Source of the DNA: DASPJL01 sp035628645
GTDB lineage: Bacteria; Bacteroidota; Bacteroidia; Cytophagales; Cyclobacteriaceae
Direction of reading: 5' to 3'
Length of the DNA: 40,736 nt
Assembly (NCBI GenBank): GCA_035628645.1
Contig: DASPJL010000142.1
Span: 1-40,736 of the forward strand
How positions within the stretch are numbered: the first letter of the stretch is position 1; each line of letters opens with the position of its first letter. A program made the translations under genes and the position numbers. The notes under the pieces were generated by a model, which saw only the letters and a program-made list of their open reading frames with translations, made no database searches and was not told where the DNA came from. This document shows, in pieces, positions 33,291-40,736 of this stretch.

Positions 33291-35051
33291 ATGAAATTCT
33301 TAAAATATGTATTGGCTACTTTTGTTGGCCTTATTTTATTTTCTCTTATTACTTTCCTAATTCTTGTAGGTATAATCGGTTCGGTTGCTTCTGAAAAAGA
33401 AGTTGAAATCGCCGACAAATCAGTTCTTCATTTAAAATTAGACAAACCTATTGTTGAAAGGGCTTCTGACGATCCTCTCAGCGAACTGGAAATAGGTGCT
33501 TTTGGAGGAAAGGGGTCCATAGGATTAATTGAAACCAAAGAAGCAATTGAAAAGGCTAAAACAGACCCTAAAATCAAAGGCATTTTTTTAGACATAAATT
33601 ACGTAATTACCGGGTTTGCTTCGATTGAAGAAATAAGAAATTCCCTAATTGATTTTAAAGAAAGCGGCAAATTCCTGATTGCTTATGGTGAAATATATTC
33701 AGAAGGAGGATATTATCTTGCTTCAGTAGCAGACAAGATTTTTCTGAACCCTATGGGAGAGTTAGAATTAAATGGATTAACTGCTGAATTGCTTTTCTTT
33801 AAAGGCACACTTGATAAACTGGGCATCCAACCACAAATTTTCAAAGTCGGCGAATTTAAAAGTGCTGTAGAACCCCTTGTGCTGGATAAGATGTCCGAGG
33901 CAAACAAATTGCAATATGCTTCATTCTTAAACTCAATAAACGATCACCTGATCAGCGGCATAGCCAAAGCAAGAAAAATAGACGTCCGCAAATTAAGAAT
34001 AGTGTCGGATTCAATGTTGGTACAAATGCCTGATGATGCTTTAAAATATGAATTAATAACCGATATAGGGTATTTTGACGAGGTACAGGAATGGATGAAA
34101 TCAAAGCTCAGCCTAAAATCTACAAAGGATATAAAATTAGTTTCATTAAAAACATATAGAAAAGCCCCTAAAGATATTTCCAAACCTTCTTCCAAAAACA
34201 AAATTGCCGTTATCGTTGCTGAAGGACAAATAATGAAAGAAAAAAATGGCAATGAAGGAATATCTTCAGATGAAATAGCTGAAGAATTACGAAAAGCCAG
34301 ATTGGATAAAAATGTAAAAGCAGTAGTATTAAGAATTAATTCCCCGGGAGGAAGCGCCCTTGCATCAGACGTAATGTGGAGAGAGGTTGTTTTAACCAAA
34401 AAAGTAAAACCAATTATCGCTTCTATGTCAGATTACAGCGCTTCAGGCGGATATTATATGGCGATGGGTTGTAATAAAATAGTGGCGCACCCAAGCACCA
34501 TAACTGGTTCAATAGGAATATTCGGAGTATTGTTTAATATGGAATCCTTCCTTGAAGAAAAGCTAGGAATTACGTCAGACCGGGTGAAAACCGGAAAATT
34601 CTCAGATCTGATAACAGTAACCCGACCGTTAACAAAATTTGAAAAAAGCATAATTCAAAAAAATGTAGAGGAAGGGTATAATAAATTTATTACCAAAGCT
34701 GCCCAGGGAAGGAATATATCAAAGGATAGCTTAGATAAAATAGCTTCTGGAAGAGTCTGGTCAGGGGCTGAGGCCTTAAAAGTGGGACTGGTAGATGAAT
34801 TGGGTGGACTTCAGGATGCAATACGTATTGCTGCTAAATCAGCCAAATTGGGTGAAGATTACAAAGTAAGATACTATCCGGAGAAAAAATCATTCATTGA
34901 AAATCTGATTGTAGAATTGGGAGGAGAAGTGGAAACCAGGCTGGTTCAAAAAGAATTTGGAGCATTAACGCCTTACGTAACCGAGTTACAAAAATTGAAA
35001 GCTATGGAAGGCATCCAAGCCCGAATACCTTATCAAATGATATTGAATTAG
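33291..35051 (+). CDS. sppA: Signal peptide peptidase SppA, 67-kDa type
   Basis: This 586-residue inner-membrane serine protease degrades cleaved signal peptides. One N-terminal helix (YVLATFVGLILFSLITFLIL) anchors it. The tandem S49 domains are complete: the N-terminal half supplies the general-base lysine in VGEFKSAVEP (K190), and the C-terminal half supplies the nucleophile in SDYSASGGYYMA (S385). INSPGGSALASD and ITGSIGIFGV also match. This is the long E. coli-like form. A GAAA-loop terminator follows. Confidence 0.96.
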   Translation: MKFLKYVLATFVGLILFSLITFLILVGIIGSVASEKEVEIADKSVLHLKLDKPIVERASDDPLSELEIGAFGGKGSIGLIETKEAIEKAKTDPKIKGIFLDINYVITGFASIEEIRNSLIDFKESGKFLIAYGEIYSEGGYYLASVADKIFLNPMGELELNGLTAELLFFKGTLDKLGIQPQIFKVGEFKSAVEPLVLDKMSEANKLQYASFLNSINDHLISGIAKARKIDVRKLRIVSDSMLVQMPDDALKYELITDIGYFDEVQEWMKSKLSLKSTKDIKLVSLKTYRKAPKDISKPSSKNKIAVIVAEGQIMKEKNGNEGISSDEIAEELRKARLDKNVKAVVLRINSPGGSALASDVMWREVVLTKKVKPIIASMSDYSASGGYYMAMGCNKIVAHPSTITGSIGIFGVLFNMESFLEEKLGITSDRVKTGKFSDLITVTRPLTKFEKSIIQKNVEEGYNKFITKAAQGRNISKDSLDKIASGRVWSGAEALKVGLVDELGGLQDAIRIAAKSAKLGEDYKVRYYPEKKSFIENLIVELGGEVETRLVQKEFGALTPYVTELQKLKAMEGIQARIPYQMILN

Positions 35052-35076
35052 ATTAAGAATAAAATGAAATGTAAAC

Positions 35077-35107
35077 AGGTCTCTCAGGAAACTGAGGGAC
35101 TTTTTTA
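35077..35107 (+). terminator. Rho-independent terminator after sppA
   Basis: GTCTCTCAG (35079-35087) pairs with CTGAGGGAC (35092-35100), with one G-T pair, around a GAAA tetraloop, followed by a run of six T. The stem begins 28 bp after the sppA stop. Confidence 0.85.
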
Positions 35108-35118
35108 TAAGATTTTCT

Positions 35119-35126
35119 TAGTTTTG
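35119..35126 (+). promoter_or_regulatory. Candidate -7 element for bioB
   Basis: TAGTTTTG matches TAnnTTTG exactly and would give a leader of about 50 nt. It lies right behind the sppA terminator, so bioB needs its own promoter in this short spacer. Confidence 0.35.
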
Positions 35127-35182
35127 ACTTTACACAGTTTTTAAATAAAAGCGATAACTTCGCATAATTCAAAACAAAAGCA

Positions 35183-36181
35183 ATGACAGAAATAAGGAAC
35201 AACTGGACTCGGGAAGAAATATCAGAAATATATAATTCCTCGATCCTTGATTTGATATATAGAGCGGCAAGTGTTCACAGGGAGTTTCATGCTGCTGACG
35301 AAGTACAGGTTTGTACGCTTTTATCTGTTAAAACAGGAGGATGTCCTGAAGATTGTGCGTATTGTCCTCAAGCAGCGAGGTATCACACAGACATAAAAGT
35401 CCAGAAGCTATTGCCCACCGAGGAAGTATTACAAGCCGCTCAAAATGCCAAAGACGGCGGAAGCACAAGATTTTGCATGGGTGCTGCCTGGAGAGAAGTC
35501 AGAGATAACAAAGACTTTGACAGGGTAATTGACATGGTAAAAGGTGTAAGCCAAATGGGACTGGAAGTATGCTGTACATTGGGTATGCTTTCTGAGACGC
35601 AGGCGAACAAACTTAAAGATGCCGGTCTATATGCTTATAACCACAACCTCGATACTAGTGAAGAACACTATGGCGATATCATAACTACCCGCACATACGA
35701 CGATAGATTAAATACTTTATCAAATGTAAGAAAAGCTAAAATATCAGTTTGTTCTGGAGGAATTATTGGTTTGGGTGAGTCTGTCAACGATAGAATTGGC
35801 ATGCTTAGAACTTTGGCAACACTTCCTGAACATCCGGAGTCAGTTCCTGTGAATGCACTCGTTCCGGTAGAAGGAACACCTTTGGAGGACCAGGAGAGGG
35901 TATCCATTTGGGAGATGATCAGAATGATCGCTACGGCAAGGATCATAATGCCTAAAGCTATGGTAAGACTTTCTGCAGGAAGGGTTAGAATGAATGTGGA
36001 AGAACAGGCATTGTGTTTTTTAGCAGGCGCTAATTCAATATTTTCCGGGGATAAATTATTAACCACGCCCAATCCTGCCTATAAAGAGGACAAAGAGCTG
36101 TTTCAGATTCTAAATCTGAAGCCACGGCCTTCTTATAAAAATCAACCGGTCAAATTTGAACAAATACCTTTAAATCATTGA
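35183..36181 (+). CDS. bioB: Biotin synthase
   Basis: This 332-residue radical-SAM enzyme inserts sulfur into dethiobiotin. The SAM cluster motif is C54-x3-C58-x2-C61 (TGGCPEDCAYCPQ). Also present are RFCMGAAWRE, EVCCTLGM (second-cluster cysteines), YNHNLDTSEEHY, CSGGIIGLGES and the arginine ligand region RLSAGR. Length and motifs are normal. No other biotin genes are nearby, so it stands alone, with its own terminator-like hairpin downstream. Confidence 0.98.
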   Translation: MTEIRNNWTREEISEIYNSSILDLIYRAASVHREFHAADEVQVCTLLSVKTGGCPEDCAYCPQAARYHTDIKVQKLLPTEEVLQAAQNAKDGGSTRFCMGAAWREVRDNKDFDRVIDMVKGVSQMGLEVCCTLGMLSETQANKLKDAGLYAYNHNLDTSEEHYGDIITTRTYDDRLNTLSNVRKAKISVCSGGIIGLGESVNDRIGMLRTLATLPEHPESVPVNALVPVEGTPLEDQERVSIWEMIRMIATARIIMPKAMVRLSAGRVRMNVEEQALCFLAGANSIFSGDKLLTTPNPAYKEDKELFQILNLKPRPSYKNQPVKFEQIPLNH

Positions 36182-36232
36182 TTAATAAAGTGGCCAGTTA
36201 TTAAAAATCTATTGTGCCGAATACCTTCGTGA

Positions 36233-36288
36233 AAACCGTCATGGATACTTTTCCTTTTTAGGTTGATCTTCATGACGGTTTATTTTGA
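36233..36288 (+). terminator. Hairpin downstream of bioB
   Basis: AAACCGTCATG (36233-36243) and CATGACGGTTT (36271-36281) are perfect complements, separated by a 27-nt loop and followed by a short T-rich stretch. The position, about 50 bp after the bioB stop, fits a terminator. The long loop makes it weaker than the others. Confidence 0.5.
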
Positions 36289-36701
36289 AGTTCTTTTCTA
36301 CTTGTTCTCCATTGTACAAATTAATGTAAAGCCTTTCAGATCAATAAGAATCAAAAACACTACTAAAAGAAAGGCTTCTCTTGCACTTTTTTGGAATCAA
36401 TCGGAAAATCTGGGGGTAACATTGGAATAATCGACAAAGCTGATGGACACCAGAGCTTTCAATTTTTTTTTCCGACAAACTATGTTTTTATACTATTCTA
36501 ATTTTTAAACTGCTTTCCTGGGACTTTGTAGGTCCAATGTTCGTTCAGTCTTCCTCCAATGTAGGTATAATTGGTATTTTTAAAGGTGTGTACCGAGCTT
36601 TCTCTATTCAAACTATGCAATATTTAAGCTGAGAAATTCATTCCCCAAACTTTTCCGCTTGATCCCTTTTTGTCGGCTAATATCATTCGAAATACCATTG
36701 C
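36289..36701. other. Mostly non-coding spacer with a possible decayed ORF
   Basis: No intact gene, tRNA or repeat family was recognised. On the minus strand, 36698-36498 reads as 66 codons starting ATG and interrupted once by TAA after 24 codons. The second part (RESSVHTFKNTNYTYIGG, ending PGKQFKN) has a protein-like composition but resembles nothing I can name. It may be a remnant of a lost gene. Confidence 0.3.
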
Positions 36702-36733
36702 AAAAAAAAACCTTCTTTTAAAGAAGGTTTTTT
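36702..36733. terminator. Bidirectional terminator hairpin
   Basis: AACCTTCTTT and AAAGAAGGTT pair around a one-base centre (realistically a small loop), with nine A on the left and six T on the right. It can stop transcripts of the minus-strand small gene at 36886-37074 and anything coming from bioB. Confidence 0.8.
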
Positions 36734-36885
36734 CAACGTGTTAAACAGGTGTATGAATAAAATTTGTGTTATGTATTGTTATATACTTCCTGAAAATAGT
36801 AAGTAACCCAAGTTCATAAACTTTTTTTTATTTTTTTCCTGTTATAAGTAAGATTTTATTTTCAGAGGAACAAAAACCTATATAA

Positions 36886-37074
36886 TTAATTGTATAGGTT
36901 TTTAATGAAGGTAACTATTTGAGCATTCGCATTAGTTGAACTAACTTCTGCAAAATTATTCTTTTCCTTGATCTGAATATCTGTTTTCTTTTTGGTAAGA
37001 TGACCGGCTACGATCACAATCATTAATACAGATAGTTTTAATATAAAAATTAAATTAGAGGTCTTCGCCTTCAT
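36886..37074 (-). CDS. Small single-pass membrane peptide, unknown
   Basis: The ATG at 37074 gives 62 residues; a TTG one codon upstream is less likely. A hydrophobic helix (LIFILKLSVLMIVIVAG) follows a short basic N-terminus (KAKTSN). The rest is polar (KKKTDIQIKEKNNFAEVSS). It has its own downstream terminator and is flanked by long spacers, which favours a real transcript. No family is recognised; an uncleaved signal anchor or small envelope peptide is possible. Confidence 0.45.
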   Translation of the reverse strand: MKAKTSNLIFILKLSVLMIVIVAGHLTKKKTDIQIKEKNNFAEVSSTNANAQIVTFIKNLYN

Positions 37075-37247
37075 CAAAAGCTGGTTATTCGCGGGGTAAA
37101 GCTAGAAAATTGCAACTAGAAGAAAAAATATTTCCTAAAAATAAACAATAAAAAATAGCTGTTAATTAAAATTTAAACTTTGATAAATCATACGAAAGAT
37201 TTTAAAACATTCACTTATGAGTTCAAAAATCTTTTTATAATTCTATT

Positions 37248-37283
37248 AAAAAAATTTAAGTTCTGAATAAATCAGAACTTAAA
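37248..37283 (-). terminator. Terminator of the ysxC-DUF5606 operon
   Basis: TTTAAGTTCTGA (37255-37266) and TCAGAACTTAAA (37272-37283) pair perfectly over a 5-nt loop. On the minus strand the stem is followed by a run of T (37254-37248). It lies 7 bp after the DUF5606 stop. Confidence 0.88.
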
Positions 37284-37290
37284 AAATCTC

Positions 37291-37716
37291 TTATTTTTCC
37301 TTTTTTTCCGATTTTGTTTCGGACTTCAATATTTCTGGCGCATGCAAAAGAATAAGATTGTACCAGTTCAACAATTTTTTCAAATCGGAAGGATAGACTT
37401 TTTCATTGTCATATTCAGGTACCACTTCACTTATAAATGAATATAGCTCTTTTTCAGATGAAGCAGCATTAACAGGAAGGGTCTCTTTATACATTTCATA
37501 GATCTTCACTAGAATATCTTCCAGGGGAGCAGTACCTTCTTTGGTTGTGGTATAAATTGAGATTTCTTTTAATACTGATAACCGGTTATTTCCTGTAATA
37601 ATTATCTTTTGTTTCTTCTCATCTAAGGTTTCTAAAATCATCGCTGAACGCGCTGGCTTTACAATTTTATACAAACCTGGTTTACCCGATACCGATGCTA
37701 TATCTTTTAATTCCAT
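37291..37716 (-). CDS. DUF5606 family protein
   Basis: This is a 141-residue cytosolic protein. It begins MELKDIASVSGKPGLYKIV and contains RSAMILETLDEKKQKI, SVLKEISIYTT and the C-terminal SDLKKLLNWYNLILLHAPEIL, all typical of DUF5606, a small family nearly confined to Bacteroidota. It starts 11 bp after ysxC on the same strand, so the two are probably one transcript. A role in ribosome assembly is only a guess from the neighbour. Confidence 0.85.
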   Translation of the reverse strand: MELKDIASVSGKPGLYKIVKPARSAMILETLDEKKQKIIITGNNRLSVLKEISIYTTTKEGTAPLEDILVKIYEMYKETLPVNAASSEKELYSFISEVVPEYDNEKVYPSDLKKLLNWYNLILLHAPEILKSETKSEKKEK

Positions 37717-37727
37717 TTATATAATAA

Positions 37728-38324
37728 TTATTTAAAATTAACATTCACACTTTCAATAAATTTCAAAATTTCCTCTTTACCCAGATTTGTTTCGGTAGAA
37801 CTGACAAAATAATCAGGCAATTCTTCCCATGTCGTTGTAAGGTTTTCAAGGAATTTGTTTACTATCCTATTGGTTTGTGATTTTGACTGTTTATCACATT
37901 TTGTAAATACTATGGAAAAGGGGATGTTTTCGCTGCCTAACCAATTCAAAAACTCAAGGTCGTTTTTCTGAGGCTCGATACGGGAATCAATCAATAAAAA
38001 AACATTCATCAAATTTTCCCTGAGCTGTAAATAGTCTCTAACCATTTTTTCCCACTTATCTCTGTCTACCCTGCTCACCTTCGCCCAGCCATATCCCGGC
38101 AAATCTACTAAATACCAGCTTTCTGTCACTAAAAAATGATTTATAAGCTGTGTCTTTCCAGGCTTTGAAGAAACTTTTGCCAGATTCTTAACTCCCGTAA
38201 GCATGTTTATCAGGGAAGATTTCCCCACATTCGATCGCCCTATAAAAGCATATTCCGGCTTATCCGGAGGAGGGCAATCTTTATACTGAGTAGTGCTTTT
38301 AATAAACTTTACACCGTTTCCCAT
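37728..38324 (-). CDS. engB: Ribosome biogenesis GTP-binding protein YsxC/EngB
   Basis: This 198-residue GTPase of the TrmE-Era-EngA-YihA group is needed for large ribosomal subunit assembly. G1 is GRSNVGKSS (29-37), G2 is around the KPGKTQ threonine, G3 is DLPGYGWAKV (74 on), G4 is TKCDK (141-145), and G5 is SSTE near 178. Length is normal. Other names are ysxC and yihA. It is the first gene of a two-gene operon with DUF5606 and is divergent from the OmpA-like gene. Confidence 0.97.
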   Translation of the reverse strand: MGNGVKFIKSTTQYKDCPPPDKPEYAFIGRSNVGKSSLINMLTGVKNLAKVSSKPGKTQLINHFLVTESWYLVDLPGYGWAKVSRVDRDKWEKMVRDYLQLRENLMNVFLLIDSRIEPQKNDLEFLNWLGSENIPFSIVFTKCDKQSKSQTNRIVNKFLENLTTTWEELPDYFVSSTETNLGKEEILKFIESVNVNFK

Positions 38325-38523
38325 AGAAGTTATTCTGAGTTTTCTTTGTGCAATTTATTAACTTTTTTACCAGTCTTGCACAAGTATAGAATTATGTAAA
38401 AAAAGCAGAAAATTATAAAGTAAGTTTATCTTATTTTATACCTTATAGAATTTTATTTAAATAGTTACATTTATAATTATTTTTTTCATAACTTCTTTGA
38501 CTTTTTCTGAAGTTGGTATTACA

Positions 38524-40608
38524 ATGATTTTAAAAAAAATGGTGTACAGGAATTTGAAAATGTGTTTGTTTGTCCTTTTACTTTTTTCCTCAGGGTTTCA
38601 ATCATTAGGGCAAGATCCGGAAGATGTATTAATTGTTCAAAATGCGGACGCTATCTATGACTACGGCGCAAAGAAAGATGCGCTTGAACAATATCTGAAT
38701 GCTTTGCAAATAAATCCAAATAACCTAAGGGGTAACCTTATGGCAGGTATTTGTTACCTGGAGACAATCAACAAAGAGCGGGCTGTAAATTATCTTTTAA
38801 AAGCCTATCAAATTGATCCTAAAATTCGCTTTGATATCCTTTATTTAATTGGCCGTTCTTATCAGTTGGGAAGTGACTTTGACCACGCCATCACGTATTT
38901 CGAAAAATATAAAGAAAAACTTAAGGCAGAACCAAATTACAGGGGAAAAGATAAAGTAACCACAAAAGAAGTAGATCGAAGTATAGTGGAATGTCATAAT
39001 GGAAAAGAAATCGTAAGCAACCCGTTAAAATATTCAATTAAAAATATTGGAAATGAAATAAATTCTGATTTTCCAGAGTTTGCCCCGCTGGTAAATGCAG
39101 ATGAAACCATTATGGTATTTACTTCAAGAAGGGAAGACAATATTTCACCGGACAAATATCAGGACAATGAATTTTATGAAGACATTTTTATTGCAAAAAA
39201 AGTAGATGGAAAATGGAGTGATGTAAAAAACCTGGGAGAAGGCGTAAATACTAAATACCACGATTCGGGGGTGGGATTATCAGCGGATGGGAAAACGCTA
39301 TACTTAAGACATGACGATAATGGAGGAGACATCTACTCAAGTGAATTACAAGGAGATGGCACCTGGTCAAAACCATCTGCACTAAAGGGCATTAACTCAC
39401 CTTATTCAGAAAATTCCGTGAGTATTTCTTCTGATGGAAATATTTTATTTTTCTCCAGCGACAGGCCAGGCGGGTTTGGGAATCTGGATCTTTACTACAG
39501 TATTCTTGATAAAAAAGGTAACTGGAGCACTCCTAAAAACCTAGGTTCAAAAATTAACACCGAATCTAACGATGACGGGCCTTTTATAGATTATGACAAG
39601 AAGTCCTTGTTCTTTAGCTCAAAAGGACACAAAGGCATTGGAGGCTATGATATTTTTATGAGTGAATACGACAGCGCCCTGTTAGAGTGGAAAGATCCGA
39701 TTAACATTGGCTACCCTGTAAACACGCCTGACGATGACATCTACTTTGTAAAATCAGTTAATAAAAATAGCGGATACTATGCTTCGGTAAAAAATGATGG
39801 CGTCGGAGAGAAAGATATTTACACGGTAGTATTGCCTTCCAATTATGAAGAGCTAAAAAAATTAACCTCTAAAAAAGAGACTCAGGTAGTTATGGAAAAG
39901 CAAGCTCCTATGGAAATTCCCGTTGAAGAAAAGGCAGCACCGGTAAAAGAACCTGAAGTTAAAAAGGAATTAAAAGAAATAAATGTAGTCATTAACATAA
40001 AGGAGGAAGTATCAAAGCAATTAATCGATGCAAAAGTCAGTGTTTCAAGCAAAACCAGAAATATAGTAATGCCTTTAAAGCATACCAATAAAGGCGTTTA
40101 CTCTTTTTCAATCATAAATGAGGAGCCAAACGACTTTGTTGTTTCTATTGAAAAAGAAGGGTATATGTTCAGGACTGAGACCGTCTCCGTGCCCATGTCT
40201 ACAGATAGTCCTAAAAACCTCAAAAAAACATTTACCATTGGCAAGTTAAGGGTGGGTTTTGCCTCTATATTGAGAAATATCTATTTCGATAATAATAAAG
40301 CCACTTTTAAAATAGAATCTTATTCGGAATTAAATAAATTAGAAAATCTGCTCAAGGAAAATCCTAATTATAAGATCAAAATATCCGGTCATACAGATAA
40401 TATCGGTGATGCAGAATTTAATAAACATCTTTCCCAGAAAAGAGCGAATGCCGTTGTGGAATACTTGAAACGAAAAGGGGTAGATGCAAGGAGACTTACC
40501 TCTGAAGGCTATGGAGAAGAGAAACCGCTTGCCTCAAATGATGATGAAAAAGACGGCAGAGAGCTCAACAGAAGAACGGAATTTAAAATTATAGGGGAAC
40601 AAAAATAG
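38524..40608 (+). CDS. PorE-like OmpA family protein (TPR, PD40 propeller, CRD, OmpA_C)
   Basis: The ATG at 38524 gives 694 residues; a TTG 27 bp upstream is unlikely and an ATG at 38539 is possible. A signal peptide (LKMCLFVLLLFSSGFQSLGQ) is followed by TPR repeats (about 30-140: ALEQYLNALQINPNN). Then comes a WD40-like PD40 beta-propeller (about 165-405; DGKTLYLRHDD, DGNILFFSSDRPGGFGNLDLY, KKSLFFSSKGHKGIGGYDIF). A Lys/Glu/Pro linker and a carboxypeptidase-regulatory-like sandwich (about 480-555) precede the C-terminal OmpA domain. That domain carries NIYFDNNKATF and ISGHTDNIGD, with the Asp/Arg peptidoglycan contacts (NKHLSQKRANAV). The order matches PorE of Porphyromonas gingivalis, a T9SS protein anchored to peptidoglycan. 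No lipobox Cys is seen. T9SS assignment is inferred; many paralogues share this layout. Confidence 0.88.
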   Translation: MILKKMVYRNLKMCLFVLLLFSSGFQSLGQDPEDVLIVQNADAIYDYGAKKDALEQYLNALQINPNNLRGNLMAGICYLETINKERAVNYLLKAYQIDPKIRFDILYLIGRSYQLGSDFDHAITYFEKYKEKLKAEPNYRGKDKVTTKEVDRSIVECHNGKEIVSNPLKYSIKNIGNEINSDFPEFAPLVNADETIMVFTSRREDNISPDKYQDNEFYEDIFIAKKVDGKWSDVKNLGEGVNTKYHDSGVGLSADGKTLYLRHDDNGGDIYSSELQGDGTWSKPSALKGINSPYSENSVSISSDGNILFFSSDRPGGFGNLDLYYSILDKKGNWSTPKNLGSKINTESNDDGPFIDYDKKSLFFSSKGHKGIGGYDIFMSEYDSALLEWKDPINIGYPVNTPDDDIYFVKSVNKNSGYYASVKNDGVGEKDIYTVVLPSNYEELKKLTSKKETQVVMEKQAPMEIPVEEKAAPVKEPEVKKELKEINVVINIKEEVSKQLIDAKVSVSSKTRNIVMPLKHTNKGVYSFSIINEEPNDFVVSIEKEGYMFRTETVSVPMSTDSPKNLKKTFTIGKLRVGFASILRNIYFDNNKATFKIESYSELNKLENLLKENPNYKIKISGHTDNIGDAEFNKHLSQKRANAVVEYLKRKGVDARRLTSEGYGEEKPLASNDDEKDGRELNRRTEFKIIGEQK

Positions 40609-40691
40609 TTCCCTGTTCAAAATCTCTTATTTTTACAGCTCATTTAACTGTGTTTATTACCTCAGAAGTAATAAATACATAAATTTTAAAA

Positions 40692-40736
40692 ATGGCTGTA
40701 CTTCCTTATAAGGATGCTGAGACGAGCAAAAAAGAA
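40692..40736 (+). CDS. ubiE: Probable UbiE/MenG methyltransferase, first 15 codons
   Basis: The ATG at 40692 opens MAVLPYKDAETSKKE, which runs off the window. The sequence VxPYKD..x.KKE is the usual N-terminus of Bacteroidota demethylmenaquinone methyltransferase. That enzyme makes menaquinone, the electron acceptor for the Sdh complex above. With so few residues the call rests on the motif alone. The 83-bp spacer upstream holds an AT-rich hairpin (40653-40675) without a T tract. Confidence 0.55.
   Translation, partial: MAVLPYKDAETSKKE

Noticed and set aside
36181..36885. tRNA or small structured RNA in the long spacer
   Set aside because: I found no cloverleaf, TTCGA arm or CCA end; only the two hairpins look like terminators.
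40653..40675. Hairpin after the OmpA-like gene as a terminator
   Set aside because: The stem is only A/T-rich with one G-C pair and has no T tract, so it is unlikely to terminate transcription.

Overview
The window looks like a chromosomal segment of a gliding, T9SS-bearing member of Bacteroidota, probably Cytophagales. Supporting signs are gldA/gldF/gldG, a protein with a type B T9SS C-terminal domain, a PorE-like OmpA protein, DUF5606 next to ysxC, AT-rich spacers, several TAnnTTTG (-7 type) promoter elements and little Shine-Dalgarno usage. The genus cannot be fixed from the sequence alone.

Layout. Positions 1-21772 are all on the minus strand. From high to low coordinate the genes are: gldA-gldF-gldG-DUF4340 (gliding-type ABC exporter unit), a HEPN/MNT toxin-antitoxin pair, dnaN, a class A penicillin-binding protein, a large nucleotide-transporter-like/HEAT/cNMP-binding fusion, and then a tightly packed accessory cassette. 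The cassette is a multi-TIR protein, a transmembrane nSTAND1-coiled-coil-WD40 NTPase and an outer-membrane beta-barrel protein, joined by 8-nt and 4-nt stop/start overlaps. It is followed on the same strand by a lipoprotein with SDGGY repeats and an FN3-repeat protein cut by the window edge. Positions 21908-24715 (+) hold a PagL-like lipid A deacylase and an ArnT/PMT-like glycosyltransferase. Positions 24757-28200 (-) hold sdhC-sdhA-sdhB. Positions 28600-36181 hold a T9SS type B cargo protein, fabD, folK (minus), sppA and bioB. After a mostly empty spacer of about 0.7 kb come a small membrane peptide, DUF5606 and ysxC (minus), the PorE-like OmpA protein (plus) and the first 15 codons of a probable ubiE/menG (plus).

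Most genes are housekeeping or envelope genes. The best candidate for an undescribed system is the 3560-9238 cassette. The charge pattern around the single membrane segment of the STAND protein puts its NTPase in the cytoplasm and its WD40 propeller in the periplasm. That would link an outer-membrane barrel protein encoded next door to cytoplasmic TIR domains. A second unusual signal is a set of 7-, 8- and 22-bp short tandem repeats. Most sit directly 3' of stop codons, and one supplies the signal-peptide codons of a lipoprotein. A 110-bp MITE-like palindromic element follows fabD.
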